Assembly: GCA_935421135.1 (NCBI GenBank)
Contig: OW285187.1
Location: 23,498,429 to 23,562,428, forward strand
Source of the DNA: Bugulina stolonifera
Taxonomy: Eukaryota; Bryozoa; Gymnolaemata; Cheilostomatida; Bugulidae
DNA length: 64,000 nt
Reading direction: 5' to 3'
In this document: piece by piece, positions 1 to 11,714 of the stretch
Layout of the letters: the number at the start of each line of letters is the position of its first letter
Position numbering within the stretch: the first letter of the stretch is position 1
The notes under the pieces: generated by a model
What the model was told of the DNA's origin: nothing
The model's input: only the letters and a program-made list of their open reading frames with translations
Databases searched by the model: none
Translations under genes and position numbers: made by a program

Positions 1-288
1 GCAAATATGATCAATTAAACTGCAAGCAATGTAATTATGTAGTTATATAATGCTAAACCAATAATGTTAACCTATTCAGAACTGTTAAATAAACAAATTT
101 GTTCTCTGCTAGACATTCTGACACATTCTCCCACATACAGAGTACCATAGTTATTCAGCAGACTTAGGACACAAATGCTTGAAAAATGTTTAAAATAAAT
201 GTAGGCCTAAGCACACAAATATTTGTCACATGCTAACCCACAAATCAATCGCTATAGCATAATGTTGAGATAAATGTAGGTTTAAGTA
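1..288. other. 3' flank of the mucin-like gene
   Basis: AT-rich DNA downstream of the minus-strand stop. I see no coding potential and no convincing minus-strand poly(A) signal. Confidence 0.5.
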
Positions 289-3200
289 CTAACATTCAAA
301 CTTGAGACAACACTTAAGAGGTTCGCCCAGCCAGTCATCGTATCCACTGCAAGTTGATTGTGACATCTCTGCTGTATACACCATATCAGTACACAGTTCA
401 GCATCTCCATTACAGCTGTACTCTACCATGTTTCCAATTGCATAAAATGGTGTAGCCCCATCGTGTTGAGAATGTATTCCAGAAGGGGGACCAGAAGAAC
501 AAAATGGTGCAGTTGTAGTCGTAGTGGTCGTTGTTGAAGTTGTAGTAGTTGGAGTGGTGGTAGTAGTAGTTGGAGTGGTGGTAGTGGTAGTTGGAGTGGT
601 GGTAGTGGTAGTTGGAGTGGTGGTAGTAGTAGTTGGAGTGGTGGTAGTGGTAGTTGGAGTGGTGGTAGTAGTAGTTGGAGTGGTGGTAGTGGTAGTTGGA
701 GTGGTGGTAGTGGTAGTTGGAGTGGTGGTAGTGGTAGTTGGAGTGGTGGTAGTAGTAGTTGGAGTGGTGGTAGTGGTAGTTGGAGTGGTGGTAGTAGTAG
801 TTGGAGTGGTGGTAGTGGTAGTTGGAGTGGTGGTAGTAGTAGTTGGAGTGGTGGTAGTGGTAGTTGGAGTGGTGGTAGTAGTAGTTGGAGTGGTAGTAGT
901 AGTAGTTGGAGTGGTGGTAGTAGTAGTTGGAGTGGTAGTAGTAGTAGTAGTAGTTGGAGTGGTGGTAGTTGTAGTAGTTAGAGTGGTAGTAGTAGTAGTT
1001 GGAGTGGTAGTAGTAGTAGTTAGAGTGGTAGTAGTAGTAGTTGGAGTGGTAGTAGTAGTAGTTGGAGTGGTGGTAGTAGTAGTTGGAGTGGTAGTAGTAC
1101 TAGTTGGAGTGGTGGTAGTAGTAGTTGGAGTGGTGGTAGTAGTAGTTGGAGTGGTAGTAGTAGTAGTAGTAGTAGTAGTTGGAGCAGGAGTAGTAGTACT
1201 AGTAGTAGCGATTACACTTTGTGTACCAACAATCTGTGAGTCCAGTACTACACCGTCCCCGATATTAGTTGTGTCACTCACAGAATCAAATTCTGAGCCA
1301 AGGACTACATCATTAAAGGTTGTAGGAGTACTGCCGGAATAACTATACTGTACACTGTACTCCAGGATGTCACTGTCTCCTATAGTCAGGGCAGTTTCTG
1401 TTAATGTAGCTAAATAAGAGAAGATAATATTCTTTACGTACCAATATAACCAATATACATAGTATTGTATTAACAAATGAGACCAATTTCCTTAAAGCAT
1501 TAAGGAAACTACTTCATATGTTTATATGATGATGAATGAACCATGATGAACCATTGTAATGACCTTCGACCTGTGATGTCGCCGTCAGGCCACTGCACCA
1601 CTGTTGTAGTTATATAATAATATAGTGACCTTCACTAATACACTTATATATTTTAATCGATGGTAAAATATAAATATCCATGAATATTTCAGTAATTTGT
1701 AACCTGAGGTATTTTCGAGTCATTGCAAAATCATACATGGGAAGCTACCCACAGATTTCAAGTAAATAGTAAAAATAATTGTGACACAGCCAATGCAGTT
1801 TAACAGTGGTTTTCATTGGCATGTGCATGTTCCTAATTACAAAGCTAGCTGTGGTTCTTAGATATGCTGTCACTTTCTTTGTAGCTGACCGAAGAGCAGA
1901 CTTATTCCCTGTTGGATCAAATGCTATATTTGCCGATTGATCACTCTTATAATATATGCAATGTAAATAAATGGTTGTAGCAACTCGACTTGGTAAACAT
2001 TTGTCTACATTTCCTCATGGTTTCTGCATCAGAGCCTACAACTGCAACTGTTTTTTTGGGATTGTCATCTTAATACGAACAAACATTAATCTAAATTTTG
2101 TGTCACACGAGTACGATGATACCTACCAGCAGAGCCAGAGCAGGAACTACCAGCTGGACCAGTTACAGTTGTTATACTTACTGCTTTAGAGAACTCTAAC
2201 TGGACACTCCATGGTGCGACGACACTTCCCCCTAAAACGTACACACAAAATGTATATTCATCAGCTCTAAAGACAAATTTGGAAAATCCTTGCATAGAAA
2301 CTAACATCAGATATATTAAAGGGGTTTGAAGTTATATTAAAGGGGTTATATTAAAGAGGTATGTTCAATGCAGCCTCCCTTATTTAGGTTTGATGCATTC
2401 GTGCTACTATAAGCAGACTTGTGCTCTCAAACCCCAAACCCTAATACTACATTCACATTGCCATTTATACCAACTACTAACTGCGAGCAGCCAACACTAA
2501 CCACAACTACATTATATAGTGACATGCTCCAGTGAGCGGTAGGGGTCAACGAGTTCAACATGCTGAACTTTAAACCCGCCGCTAACTAACACGTGCCAGC
2601 TATAGTATAGTAAAGTTAACCACATTGCAATGTGAATGTAGCATTAACCAGCTACAACTATTTAATGCTGCTTTGAAAGCAACTGTTTGCTTTGTCTTAT
2701 AGAGAAAATTCTTGAAGTCAAGCTTTTTGCATAGAAAGAGTAAACAGTAGTGAACAAAATGATTTCACAGATTTCACTAATATAGCTGTGGGGTAACCTG
2801 GGTAAGTTGTTCAATTTTTCTGGACTTTCTTTTTGTTGGCAGTAAGTAGCTGACTTTTTTGGTAGGTCCAACATTTTATTTGACCACACTGCATAAGACA
2901 GCTATAACATTGTTTTCTTCTGGGTAAATGGACATTTCGAAAAAGATAGCCTGAAACAGGACTTTTTACAACTGTACAGTTCGAAACTGTGTAGATTACA
3001 TTTAAAAGAACACAACTCACAAGATAATTAATTAAATTATTTAAATAAAGGAAATAACATTAAAAATATTAATTGATTGAAATCTGGTGGTTAGGGTTTG
3101 GGGTTATGAGTTTCGAACCATCTTTTTAGAACTGTCGCAAAGTCCATGTATTGTGGCCTAATTATTCTAAATAAACTTGGGAGGAGGAAACATGACTGAC

Positions 3201-4912
3201 CCGAAGCTTATACATTAATATGTGAAGAAGCAGTATCTAAATGTATGACGGTCAGGTGAGCAAACTTGTGAGAGTTGGAGACTGGGAAAATAGTAAATCA
3301 GAGATCTAGTGCGGTGGGGTGTTCCTGTGGTTCATGGGGAGTGAAAGATAATTAGCATTGTATTAATAAGTATCTTTATATAAGACTAATAGTGATAGAT
3401 AGTCTGTTTGTTGTTATTTGCATCAATAAAAACTAGTGAATAATAACTTGTACAAGAAAAGTCAGGGTTATTAAATGATTAGTGAAACTACATACATGTA
3501 TATTGTATAGAACTTAGTTTTCAAGAATACATCAAATCTTCACAATAGCAGAGCTAATACTGACTGTGCAAGCCCAAGTTGGCAGTTTATTTAATGGTGG
3601 GCAGGCTTGCCAAGTCTGACTGATGAAAATCAGGGAGATTCAGTATTTGTGTGGATGTGTCCATTTTGGGTGGAGTACCAAAATTTGAGTTGGAAATCGG
3701 GGAGTCTCCTGCAGAATCAGGGAGACTTGATAAGCCTGAGGGTGAGTATGAACTCGTTATTTTGAGAAACTTTATGTTACGACTGTCTAACAGGTGTTTT
3801 TTCAGCATTTTTCTGAAAAGCACAAGATCCCTATTACCCAAATTTGTAAAGGTACTTTGTTCCAAGCCTCAGATATATTTTGATAGGTAGCTTGTCGAGG
3901 TCCAACTGCAGTGTTTACTGAAGGTAATGAGAGGGTTAGTTGCAAGTAGGGCATATTTTAGGCTGAGGAGAATAGCTGGAGTAATAGTGTTGGTGAGCTA
4001 ATACACAAATTAGAAATAATGCACAATTTATAACATTTTTAACACATAATGCATCTGTATTAAAATTCTTCAATACGCAGCTTCGGCAAAATAGTAGAAA
4101 AAGTTGTACTTTTGGGGATACTGTTGGCGTCTAAAAAATAATGAAAATTGCTTATGCTATAAAACTTGGAAGAAACAGGCAGCTTTAAAAGTGCCCTAGG
4201 GAAACTAGGAGTTTCACTGTAAAACATGGATATGTGCAGTTCCTTTCTTCTCTTAGATAGGAATTGAACCTAAACTATTGAAACTATTCAACAGTGATCG
4301 ACATACATACCAGTTACAGCAATATACACCGTAGCGTCTATTACACTGGAACCCTTAGAGAATCCACTAGCAGTTTCGTATCGATACACAAACACGGCGG
4401 CATGAGATTGAACAGTAAGTAGTATCAGAACCAGTGCACATTGTGACTGGATGCGAGTAGGGTTCTTCCTAAAACAAATTGGAATTAGATTACAAAATGT
4501 TGTATTGGTGGCATTATTATACAGGGGTGACGGCTAGAAAATTCAGTGGAGAGGCAGAAAATTCTAATTAGTGGGAGAGGGCGCTGCTGTTGTATAACAT
4601 TGTACAGGTTTATAATGCTTATACCGCAAACATGATGTAGTGTTAGATATACATGTAGTATGCAAAATTTTTAATCTGAGTAAGCCAGGTTAGCCCAGTC
4701 CACGAATATGGCAGTATCAAAGGTTGGCATATTAAATGCATATTTCATCCGTTCTGACAATATATATCGAGTATGTACAGCATTTGGAACTGGAAATGAA
4801 CAGTTAATTAAATTTCAACATAAAGATATGTACTTGCATACAATATTGCAAAATATAAAGGTATATTTAAAAGTAGGAGAGCAAGCAATAACATAACTTA
4901 CATCATGTCCAT
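289..4912 (-). CDS. Secreted Thr-rich mucin-like protein, four exons, complete
   Basis: Seen: four exons join in phase on the minus strand: 4912-4902, 4468-4311, 2300-2127 and 1409-289 (11+158+174+1121 nt, 487 codons plus stop). Introns are GT-AG with phases 2, 1 and 1, each matching the next exon. Residues 1-27 form a signal peptide (MDMMKNPTR, then hydrophobic CALVLILLTV, then a QSHA cleavage region). Residues about 28-180 are an unrecognised extracellular module. Residues about 182-415 are almost only Thr and Pro in TTTTTTP units, a typical O-glycosylated stalk. Residues 416-487 hold seven Cys, including a GNMVEYSC stretch faintly like a sushi (CCP) module. Inference: a secreted or matrix mucin-like protein; no membrane anchor is seen. 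The ATG is the first codon of exon 1 and sits in an ACC-ATG-G context. No promoter or poly(A) signal was identified with confidence. The partner of the Cys-rich tail is unknown. Confidence 0.8.
521..1206. repeat. 21-bp coding minisatellite encoding TTTTTTP
   Basis: About 25-30 tandem copies of a 21-bp unit (plus strand GGAGTGGTGGTAGTAGTAGTT and close variants), with extra AGT or GGT triplets inserted in places. On the minus strand each unit encodes six Thr and one Pro. All length changes I can see are multiples of three, so the frame stays open. The plus-strand Val/Gly frame across the same DNA is a shadow. Confidence 0.92.
1485..1765 (-). repeat. Intronic dispersed repeat, inverted partner at 31.1-31.46 kb
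   Basis: The stretch lies in intron 3 of the mucin-like gene. Its reverse complement matches about 31095-31460: the shared blocks are the TTAATGCTTTAAG region, the GACCTTTGACCTGTGATG region and GGTAGCTTCCCA. Both look like decayed copies of one interspersed element. Confidence 0.6.
2923..3141. repeat. TTCGAA-family MITE, copy 1 (intronic)
   Basis: Begins GGTAAATGGACATTTCG, continues with a GAAACAGGA block and a GTTCGAAACTGTGTAGATTA block, and ends with the complementary motif TTTCGAACC...GAACTGTC. The AT-rich centre and the core GGTTAGGGTTTGGGGTT are shared with the copies at 7.4, 13.3, 20.5 and 60.4 kb. Confidence 0.6.
3590..4300. other. Intronic sequence, no gene recognised
   Basis: Part of intron 2 of the mucin-like gene. 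Around 3600-3740 a motif like ATCAGGGAGA(C/T)T occurs three times, suggesting a decayed repeat. The short open frames on both strands do not resemble proteins. Confidence 0.4.
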
Positions 4913-5515
4913 GGTCTTTAGTATAACATTTCGGCACTGTATCTTTCGTCCTTTTACAATTTTACTCAGAAGCACACACTAATTTTCTTCCAAACCACCA
5001 CAATCACTATAATGAATGCATATACAACACAAGTATAATAAATGAAGCAGTCTAACACTAATAATATTGATTACCTGTATTTGGTATTTCTATGCGCGTG
5101 TTGTTATTATCACAAAAGACATAAATGTCTATATTGCCATACAATTGCCAACTCACGTCAGTGTGAGCACGTTCTCAAGGTCAAATAATCACAATGGAAA
5201 AAATAATACGTCATAACTACTGTATTGATAGCAGTGCAATATTGTGGTGTGCACCTGTAGCGATGACAAACGTCACAACAATTTTTTGACAAACATCACA
5301 ACTCCGGCAAACGTCACAACAATTTTTTGAGAAACGTCAACAACACTGACAAACGCCACAAAGGTTCAACGACAAACTTCACAATGCCAACAAATATCAC
5401 AAATTTTCAACAAAATAGCATCATAACACCAAAAAATAATGCTTTGATTTACCTTTCAATTCGATTATTCTTGCTTGTCGTGTTTTCAAAACTGAATAAT
5501 ACCAAAGATCGTTAA
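4913..5515. other. 5' flank of mucin-like gene with degenerate repeats
   Basis: From about 5265 to 5400 the motif GACAAACGTCACAAC recurs about six times with changes in an imperfect tandem array. No TATA box at a convincing distance from the minus-strand ATG was identified. No gene is seen. Confidence 0.4.
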
Positions 5516-5699
5516 AAGCAGAGTGTGACAACTCCCAAAAGAGAACAGGAAATTAGCAATTCAATTTTTTCGCCAAAAACCAATACAACTGAGCAGAAGC
5601 AGATTTGTTTCTGCAGTTCTGCTCCACCGTCTTGATTTTTAGCGAACCAATTGAATTGCTAATTTAGTATCCTCTGTTGGGAGTTGTCACACTCTGCTG
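5516..5699. mobile_element. 184-bp MITE flanked by TTAA
   Basis: The two arms are inverted repeats over most of their length: AGCAGAGTGTGACAACTCCC at the left and its complement at the right, with one or two mismatches, plus a second shared block GAATTGCTAATTT. TTAA flanks both ends (5512-5515 and 5700-5703), the TSD typical of piggyBac and Kolobok transposons. Non-autonomous. Confidence 0.78.
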
Positions 5700-5704
5700 T
5701 TAAC

Positions 5705-6011
5705 CATGCGGCTTATATAATGAATTCATTCAATAAATTATAGTCATTCAATACTACTGTAACCACACGTATTTTAATAATATGCATATACATACATGAT
5801 ATAAGTACAATACATGCACAATGTATAACATGTCATTATTGAATGGCAACAATGATTGTAGCAAAATAAGAATGGCAGGGATCACACAGGAAAGATTAAA
5901 ACACCAGTGCTCATCCATACGTTCTTGAGTTCAATTCTCACTAGAGCATAATTTTTTTCACCTTAGTAATTTACCAATTTCTTAGCTACCAGAAAATTAA
6001 GTGGATAGCTA
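5705..6011. other. No gene seen; possible weak tRNA-like B box
   Basis: AT-rich. At 5930-5945 GAGTTCAATTCTCACT resembles a tRNA B box, but no matching A box or cloverleaf was found. Confidence 0.3.
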
Positions 6012-6196
6012 TACAATACTAATCTGTAAGATTGAATGTAGGCGTACCCACCTCATTTTTTCCACTTCGAACACTGCATGTAAGTGTAACAATAAGCATA
6101 AAAGCCTTGGTAGGGCAAACAGACATGATATTAGAATAGTTTGAGCAACAAAAGAACACAGGACAAGTATAAAGATGGTACTGCTAAAGATGATAG
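6012..6196 (+). repeat. Left part of dispersed repeat duplicated at 30.65 kb
   Basis: Nearly identical to 30653-30836. The match resumes at 8718 (against 30831-30968), so the repeat is interrupted here by the P-like element. A further diverged section at 8947-9345 matches 31460-31850. Confidence 0.8.
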
Positions 6197-6319
6197 CAAT
6201 GATAATATACACCATGATATGACACTCCGAGTAAACCGGATGTGTCAGCGACTCCAATTAATCTATTCTGCAGTAAACAATTTACTGCCACACACGGTTG
6301 ATGATTGAGTGAATTAGTC

Positions 6320-6441
6320 ATGACTGAGAAGAAAGAGCAAAGAAACAAAGGGAAAGGTGCACACTGCACTGCTATTAACTGTGAAAATTACCAAGCTACT
6401 CCATCTCATCTGTCCTTTTCTTTTCCTAGCCAAGAACAAAG
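6320..6441 (+). pseudogene. First half of a THAP zinc-finger domain, exon 1 of P-type transposase
   Basis: From ATG at 6320 the frame reads MTEKKEQRNKGKG, then AHCTAINCENY, then a SFSFPSQEQ segment, ending at a strong donor (AG|GTAAGA, intron from 6442). C-x4-C near the N-terminus followed about 20 residues later by an aromatic-rich F-x-F-P segment is the first half of a THAP (C2CH) DNA-binding domain. The second half (W...R.DF.PT...LCS.HF) is not found downstream inside the element. Known: THAP is the N-terminal, TIR-binding domain of P transposases. The exon is open and well preserved, but the gene is incomplete. Confidence 0.7.
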
Positions 6442-7412
6442 GTAAGAATGGTCTCATGGTTGATCATGATCATCATTGATTGATCAATCATCATGAGAGT
6501 TCATGAATTGATTACTGATAACTCTAACTAAACATGATAATTAATATTATAATATAATAATTATTATTTTGGTTTTATAACGAATATATTATAATAATAA
6601 TAATATTAAATATACATGTAATTATAAAGTGAAAATGACATGAACATATTATAATTATTTTAATTTTTATTTGTATATAAAATAATAATATAATTATAAT
6701 AAATAATATAATTGATATTATAACAGTTACAGTTACTAACCTTTTTTATTTATTTATTCTCTCCTATAAGTTGTATAATTATAATATATATTTATATGTG
6801 TGGTCAACAAATTACTTTTAGCAGATGTTATCTGCAAACTTTCAGAAAACCCCAATAAATATAAATGTAAATATAATAATTTGTTAATGGTAGTGGTATT
6901 AAAATGGTTTAGTAATCTATCTATCTATTGTTGACGACAACAGACGTGTACAGATAAATAAAATGGTAAATTACATTAACGATTAATTGATTATTGATAA
7001 TTTTTATATGATGATGCTAGTGCTAGACTATCGACTACTAACTTAGTACGTTCGAAGATAGTTATGTAGGACAGCAGAGCAGTGCTACTAGCACAGGAGC
7101 CGAATGAATTTTGGACGGGTGGCTGGGAAATTGAATGAATGATAGATATCAGTAAACTCAATGTCATTTGTTCTTCCATTATTTCATCTATCCCTGAAAA
7201 TATCAGCCACCAATGATAATTATTTTGTAATTCTTTATTTTTAATTTAAATAATTAATAATCATTATATTGCATGCCATAATAGGCCCTACTTGTTATGA
7301 TGTGATATTGTAGTACACCCAACTCCTAACTTGTATGTATTGTATGTACATGTATCTATTGGGAATTTTCTTTTCGTTTTAGATGTCTACAATGGGCAGT
7401 CAATGGCTGATT
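6442..7412. other. AT-rich interior of the P-like element
   Basis: About 80% A+T, with runs of TAATAATA. No exon or structured repeat recognised. Confidence 0.5.
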
Positions 7413-7690
7413 GGGGCGACTTTGCGACTGTACGAAAAAGACCGTTCGAAACAGGATGTTTTGAAACCGGACCTTTGAAAAACTGCCATTTCAAAACTCC
7501 AAACCCTAGATTTCAATTAATTTTAATAATATATTTTTTGTTTTTACTAATATAATTTGTAGAACACTAAAAAAATTGAACTATCTGTGAGTTGTGTTCT
7601 TCTAAATGTAATCTACACGGTGTCGAAATGGTTGTTCTCCAATCGTCCGGTTTCAAACTGTCTTTTTTGAAATGTTCCTTTATCGATTGG
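7413..7690. repeat. TTCGAA-family MITE, copy 2
   Basis: Left arm CGAAAAAGACCGTTCGAAAC, AT-rich centre, then the conserved right half GTGAGTTGTGTTCTTCTAAA and TGTAATCTACAC, then TTTCAAACTGTC and a complementary end CTTTATCGATT. Nested inside the P-like element. Confidence 0.65.
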
Positions 7691-8686
7691 GTATTTGCTC
7701 ACACCATCAGGGAAACTTATTAAGCCTGCGCATATGTAAGTTGATGATCGACAGTCTTCCATTATTATTATTATTATAATTGCTGACTTATTATAATTGC
7801 TTACTTCTATGACCCTTACTAGTGTGCAGCCTACTAATAATATTTTTAGACTTATACTGTGTACATACACTTCAAAAGTATAGTTGACTATTTGTAGCTA
7901 GTTCATCAAACTGGCATTGATATGATTTTGCTTGAGCAGTTCAGCTTCATGGCATAATTACTACTTACTTTTATGACCATTAGTAGCGTGTACTATTAAT
8001 ATTTTTAGACTTATACTGTGTACATATGCTTTAAAAGCACAATGTATATGATATAATAATTCATTGCTATGCATGTTGTTTCAGTATTTGTATTTATGTA
8101 TACATGTATAAGCTTTTTTGGTTTGCTTCTATATTGTAATTTTAACAGATGTGTTTTTGATTGTGTAATCAGGTAAAATACAACATGTAAACAAACATTA
8201 GCCACATGCTTTCAATCCCTATACATACATGTACACAGTCATCATAACTTGCAACTGAACATTCAAATCAATTGTTCAGTTTAGGCAGCATGGCAGCTAT
8301 AAGCCAAGTGAGCTGTAGTCAAAACCTTAGCCCACATATTTTGTATTATGATGATATAATATAGTGCATTCACCCTATACAACTGGACAGGTTTTGTATA
8401 TCAATAGGATGACAGTAATGTTTTCATGGAATAAAAGCACTTGTTGATGCTCTCCTGCTACCCTAAAGCTGTAAACATAGTTGGTTTTGTTTGCAAGTAT
8501 GGTGTACTGCATATATGCAAGTATATTGTACAGTAATGCAAGTGAGGTTTACTGCAAAAGTTTACTGTGAAAGTGGGCGGAGACTTTGATATAGTTGAGA
8601 TCGATGAAGTAGAACGGGCACATTGCAAAACCCGTCTATCGGCACTGTATTGGCGCTAAGGTAATTGAGGACATGGAATTATCGTT
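7691..8686. other. Right interior of the P-like element, nothing recognised
   Basis: No coding exon or transposase motif seen. A motif (CTTATACTGTGTACATA) occurs twice, near 7851 and 8009, an internal duplication of about 60-100 bp. Confidence 0.45.
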
Positions 8687-8717
8687 GAGTGTCATATCAT
8701 GGTGTATATTATCATTG

Positions 8718-9345
8718 ATGATAGTGCAGTTACATTGACAGTGTACATATGAGGGTTTAATAAGGTCGACCTTTACAACATTATGCTACAGTATAGCAGG
8801 TATGGAATGTATGAAAACATTGATTAAACTGAAGTAAGTCTAGTAAAAACTCTACAGAGTCTTCTGTCTAGCCTTAGTCCCTTTGGGACCATTCACATAC
8901 TCTTCATAAATACCAGCATCGGGCCTATGCCCAGGATACAACACTAAGGGGCTACATAACTGTTCATTCTTTATGTAATGCTGGAAGTACACCTTGGTCA
9001 ACCAATCCCAAGCACTTCCCACAGCAGGAAAACATTACAACGGCATCTGATTTTAAATTATTTTACAAATTTAATCTTGTATTATATACACCAATACTAC
9101 AATTAGATGAATTCAACGACCAGCTTAAAGCTTTAAGCCCTTCTGTGAATACGGTGTGCCGCAACATGAAAATCTAATCTGTCACTAGCCATATTGTAAG
9201 ATTTTATTTTCCTCCACTTTTATTTGGGAGCTGCACTTCATTGATTTTGTGCCAATTGATACAGCATGCAGTTCCCAATTTATATGAAGCACGATAAGAT
9301 TCTGTTCCATAAGTAGAGTAATCCATCATATAGTTTCACGCAGTT
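8718..9345 (+). repeat. Right part of dispersed repeat duplicated at 30.8-31.85 kb
   Basis: 8718-8852 matches 30831-30968, and 8947-9345 matches 31460-31850 (shared CTACATAACTGTTCATTC and GTGAATGCGGTGTGCCGC, with small indels). Non-coding. Confidence 0.75.
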
Positions 9346-9372
9346 ACTGTAAAGTTGCATTATATATTATAT

Positions 9373-9866
9373 TGTTGTGGACATACATATTGTTAGCAAT
9401 TACCTCTCATCTAGTATCATATACCTATTATATAATTCACGGTTTGTAAAGCGGTAGCAATCAAGGCAATTAGTTTCTTTTTATAATACATTATATTTTA
9501 TCGTCATACATAGTAATGAGCACACAACTCCTCTTACTGACATGGAGTATTAATTACACGGCATAGTCTATTTCGCAATCTTGTATTAATTAAGTACTTC
9601 CGACGGCTAGTATTTCATCACTATTATTCATTAACTGCCGTTATGGTGCAATCCTTTTTATGATTGGTCTCCGGCCTTCCGTTGGAGACACTTCTTTTTC
9701 TTATTGGTTCGTCTACAATCAAACCTTTAGTATATAAGGCGTGCAATTCTAACTACTTATCAGTCTTCTATACACTGCTGTATTTTATACTCTTATACCT
9801 TTTTGCTGCAACATTAAATATACTCTGATTACGCTACCAAGAATACTGGAGTTCTGCTGTTCAAGT
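9373..9866 (+). repeat. LTR-like or promoter segment upstream of the interrupted element
   Basis: Starts with a block (GGACATACATATTGTTAGCAAT) that recurs slightly changed at 29523, just after a G-run following the 3' coding end. It carries a TATA box at 9731. The two segments otherwise differ, so an ancient LTR pair is only one explanation. Confidence 0.3.
9731..9738 (+). promoter_or_regulatory. TATA-box candidate
   Basis: TATATAAGGC precedes a pyrimidine-rich stretch and the exon beginning at 10184. Good match to a pol II TATA box; the transcription start is not shown. Confidence 0.4.
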
Positions 9867-10183
9867 ACATAGGTATGCAATTACACGGAGGGAGACTATC
9901 CTTGCTGAAATCCATTACAATATCTTATCATAGTTCAGTTTTAACTTGTAGAAATGCATTACATATTATATCTTATCATAGTTCAGTTTTAACTTCTGGT
10001 TATGTTTTTGATCCAAATAACACATCATTTGTTCATAGTATCACAACGTTTCATATTGTGTCTTTTGCCAATGTCACTGGTTTGTCTGGCTGTTTGCATT
10101 GCATCATTGTTTCATCATAATTGCTGTAATGCTTTTATGTGGTTATATTGATGAGTCAGTGACACATCCTTGCATTGTTGTAG

Positions 10184-10475
10184 GGAATCAGGCTGATAGC
10201 ACCTGGGATGTGCGGGTCAACCTGGAGAGACTGGACTTGCAATCGTCGGGAGACGAGAGGACCCAGTGGGTGAGCCAGGATACTTTGACCTACATCACCG
10301 CTAGCATGCTAGCATACTCGGTACCGGCAGGACAGCGTCTGTGCCATCTGCCAGTGAAAGTGCATGTAGGACAGCACTTTGTAATGTGCTACTGCCGCTG
10401 TGGGTACGCCATATCCAGAGACAGTGTATACAACCACATCCATCGTGGTACCCAAAAGTGCGGAAACACTTTAAT
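10184..10475 (+). pseudogene. 5' half of an interrupted coding exon with Cys/His finger
   Basis: A splice acceptor (TTGTTGTAG|GG) at 10183 opens a GC-richer exon. In frame it reads GNQADSTWDVRVNLERLDLQ and later HFVMCYCRCGY...VYNHIHRGTQKCG, a C-x-C...H-x-H/C array that looks like a zinc-binding finger. The frame is cut at 10476 by the left end of an hAT-type element and resumes exactly after the right TSD at 28696. I do not recognise the family. A gene or retroelement ORF of unknown function. Confidence 0.55.
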
Positions 10476-10699
10476 TAGTGCTGGGCGGTTTTGATTTGCA
10501 TGTGCATTCAGTTTTTTTGCAAGATTTTTCAAAAAACTGAATGAAACCGAAGTTGTCTTCTCACCCTCGGTTTAATTCGGTTTTTTTTATTTATGAAAAA
10601 AACCGAACCGTAATTATGGCGGGAAAATTTAAATTTCTTTGGAGTTATCATCCCTTGATTCTATACGGAAAAGAGCAGACAACTCCAGTACGAAGTATA

Positions 10700-11714
10700 T
10701 CACGCATTTTGGAGCTATCACACTTCTCATTCCAATCATTATAGAGAAGACAACTCACGCGGCAAACTAGCCAATCCTGACTATAAACTTGAATTTATAG
10801 AAGTTCAGCTGTGGTCGGACTTGCAGGAAGCTCACAGATGCTAGTCAGGTTTAGCAATAGAGAAGCATATAATACTGTATGATCAGGTTGCAACATTAAT
10901 TATATTTACTAAAATATAGATACAAGAATTTATTGTTTTGGTTTACAACTTGTATTATATTATTTACTAGAAACTAACCCATCTAGCCAAAATATTCACA
11001 AAAACTGACAATGCAATCTGTAAAGTAAGTAGTATAGCAATCAGCCACATTGAAATGGAAATACAGGTGATACAGTAATGGTACATAACTAAATATGATG
11101 AGTGCAGGAAGTAGGTTACTAGCGACCAGCTAAATAATATATTATCAAAACAGTACTGAACTTAGTTTATCAGCAACCAGCTAAATAACATATCAAAAAT
11201 TAATCTACAGGTAATAAATAGTGAATATATGATGAATACAGAAAGTAGGTTATCTGCAACCAGCTATAGCATATCTTACAGTGCTACTGTGGCCAGAAGT
11301 GGGAGTTCTCTTTCATGGGATTTTCATCAAGATGGCAAGTCTTCTGATTTAAGAATTCGAGGATAAATAACTTCTAGAAACTCGAGCTCTCTTTTTGTAC
11401 TGTCTGCTGCTGCTGTAGTATTCATTGCTGTCACTGGATCACAACATACATCATTACATCATCATCATCAGCAAGGGCAAGGATATCAACAAGACTCCTT
11501 TTACTTGTAGGCCTACAGGGGACTGTAATTAAAGTAGTGTCAAGTTTGGAATCAAGAATATGACCATTTTAAATAGTTAAGCTCTAAGTTTTACCCTCTA
11601 AATGAAGTGTAACTTGATTAGCTTGGGTAACTCTCTGTGGGTTGAATGCTGCTTAGCAGTTTCAGCATTTTCTAAATGCTCAAATTTGATTGACAGGTGA
11701 TGGTAAGTGGCTAA
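10700..11714. other. Interior of the 18-kb unit, nothing recognised
   Basis: AT-rich DNA. A motif with GAAGTAGGTTA and CAACCAGCTA recurs two or three times between 11100 and 11280. No gene seen. Confidence 0.4.

Larger units (their letters stand above)
6197..8717 (+). mobile_element. P-element-like transposon, perfect 31-bp TIRs, non-autonomous
   Basis: Seen: positions 6197-6227 and 8687-8717 are perfect inverted complements over 31 bp (start CAATGATAATATACACC). The flanks repeat ATGATAG (6190-6196 and 8718-8724), or GATGATAG if the terminal G is shared. The paralogue at 30653-30968 runs straight through this point and gives the empty site. A THAP exon starts 123 bp inside. Known: Drosophila P has 31-bp TIRs, 8-bp TSDs and a THAP-domain transposase. 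Inference: this is a P-superfamily element that has lost the transposase core. The interior is AT-rich and holds a TTCGAA-family MITE (7413-7690). No further transposase exon was seen. Confidence 0.82.

Noticed and set aside
524..1342. 272-codon plus-strand frame of poly-Val/Gly
   Set aside because: It is the antisense shadow of the Thr/Pro repeat; the minus strand has a splice-consistent gene.
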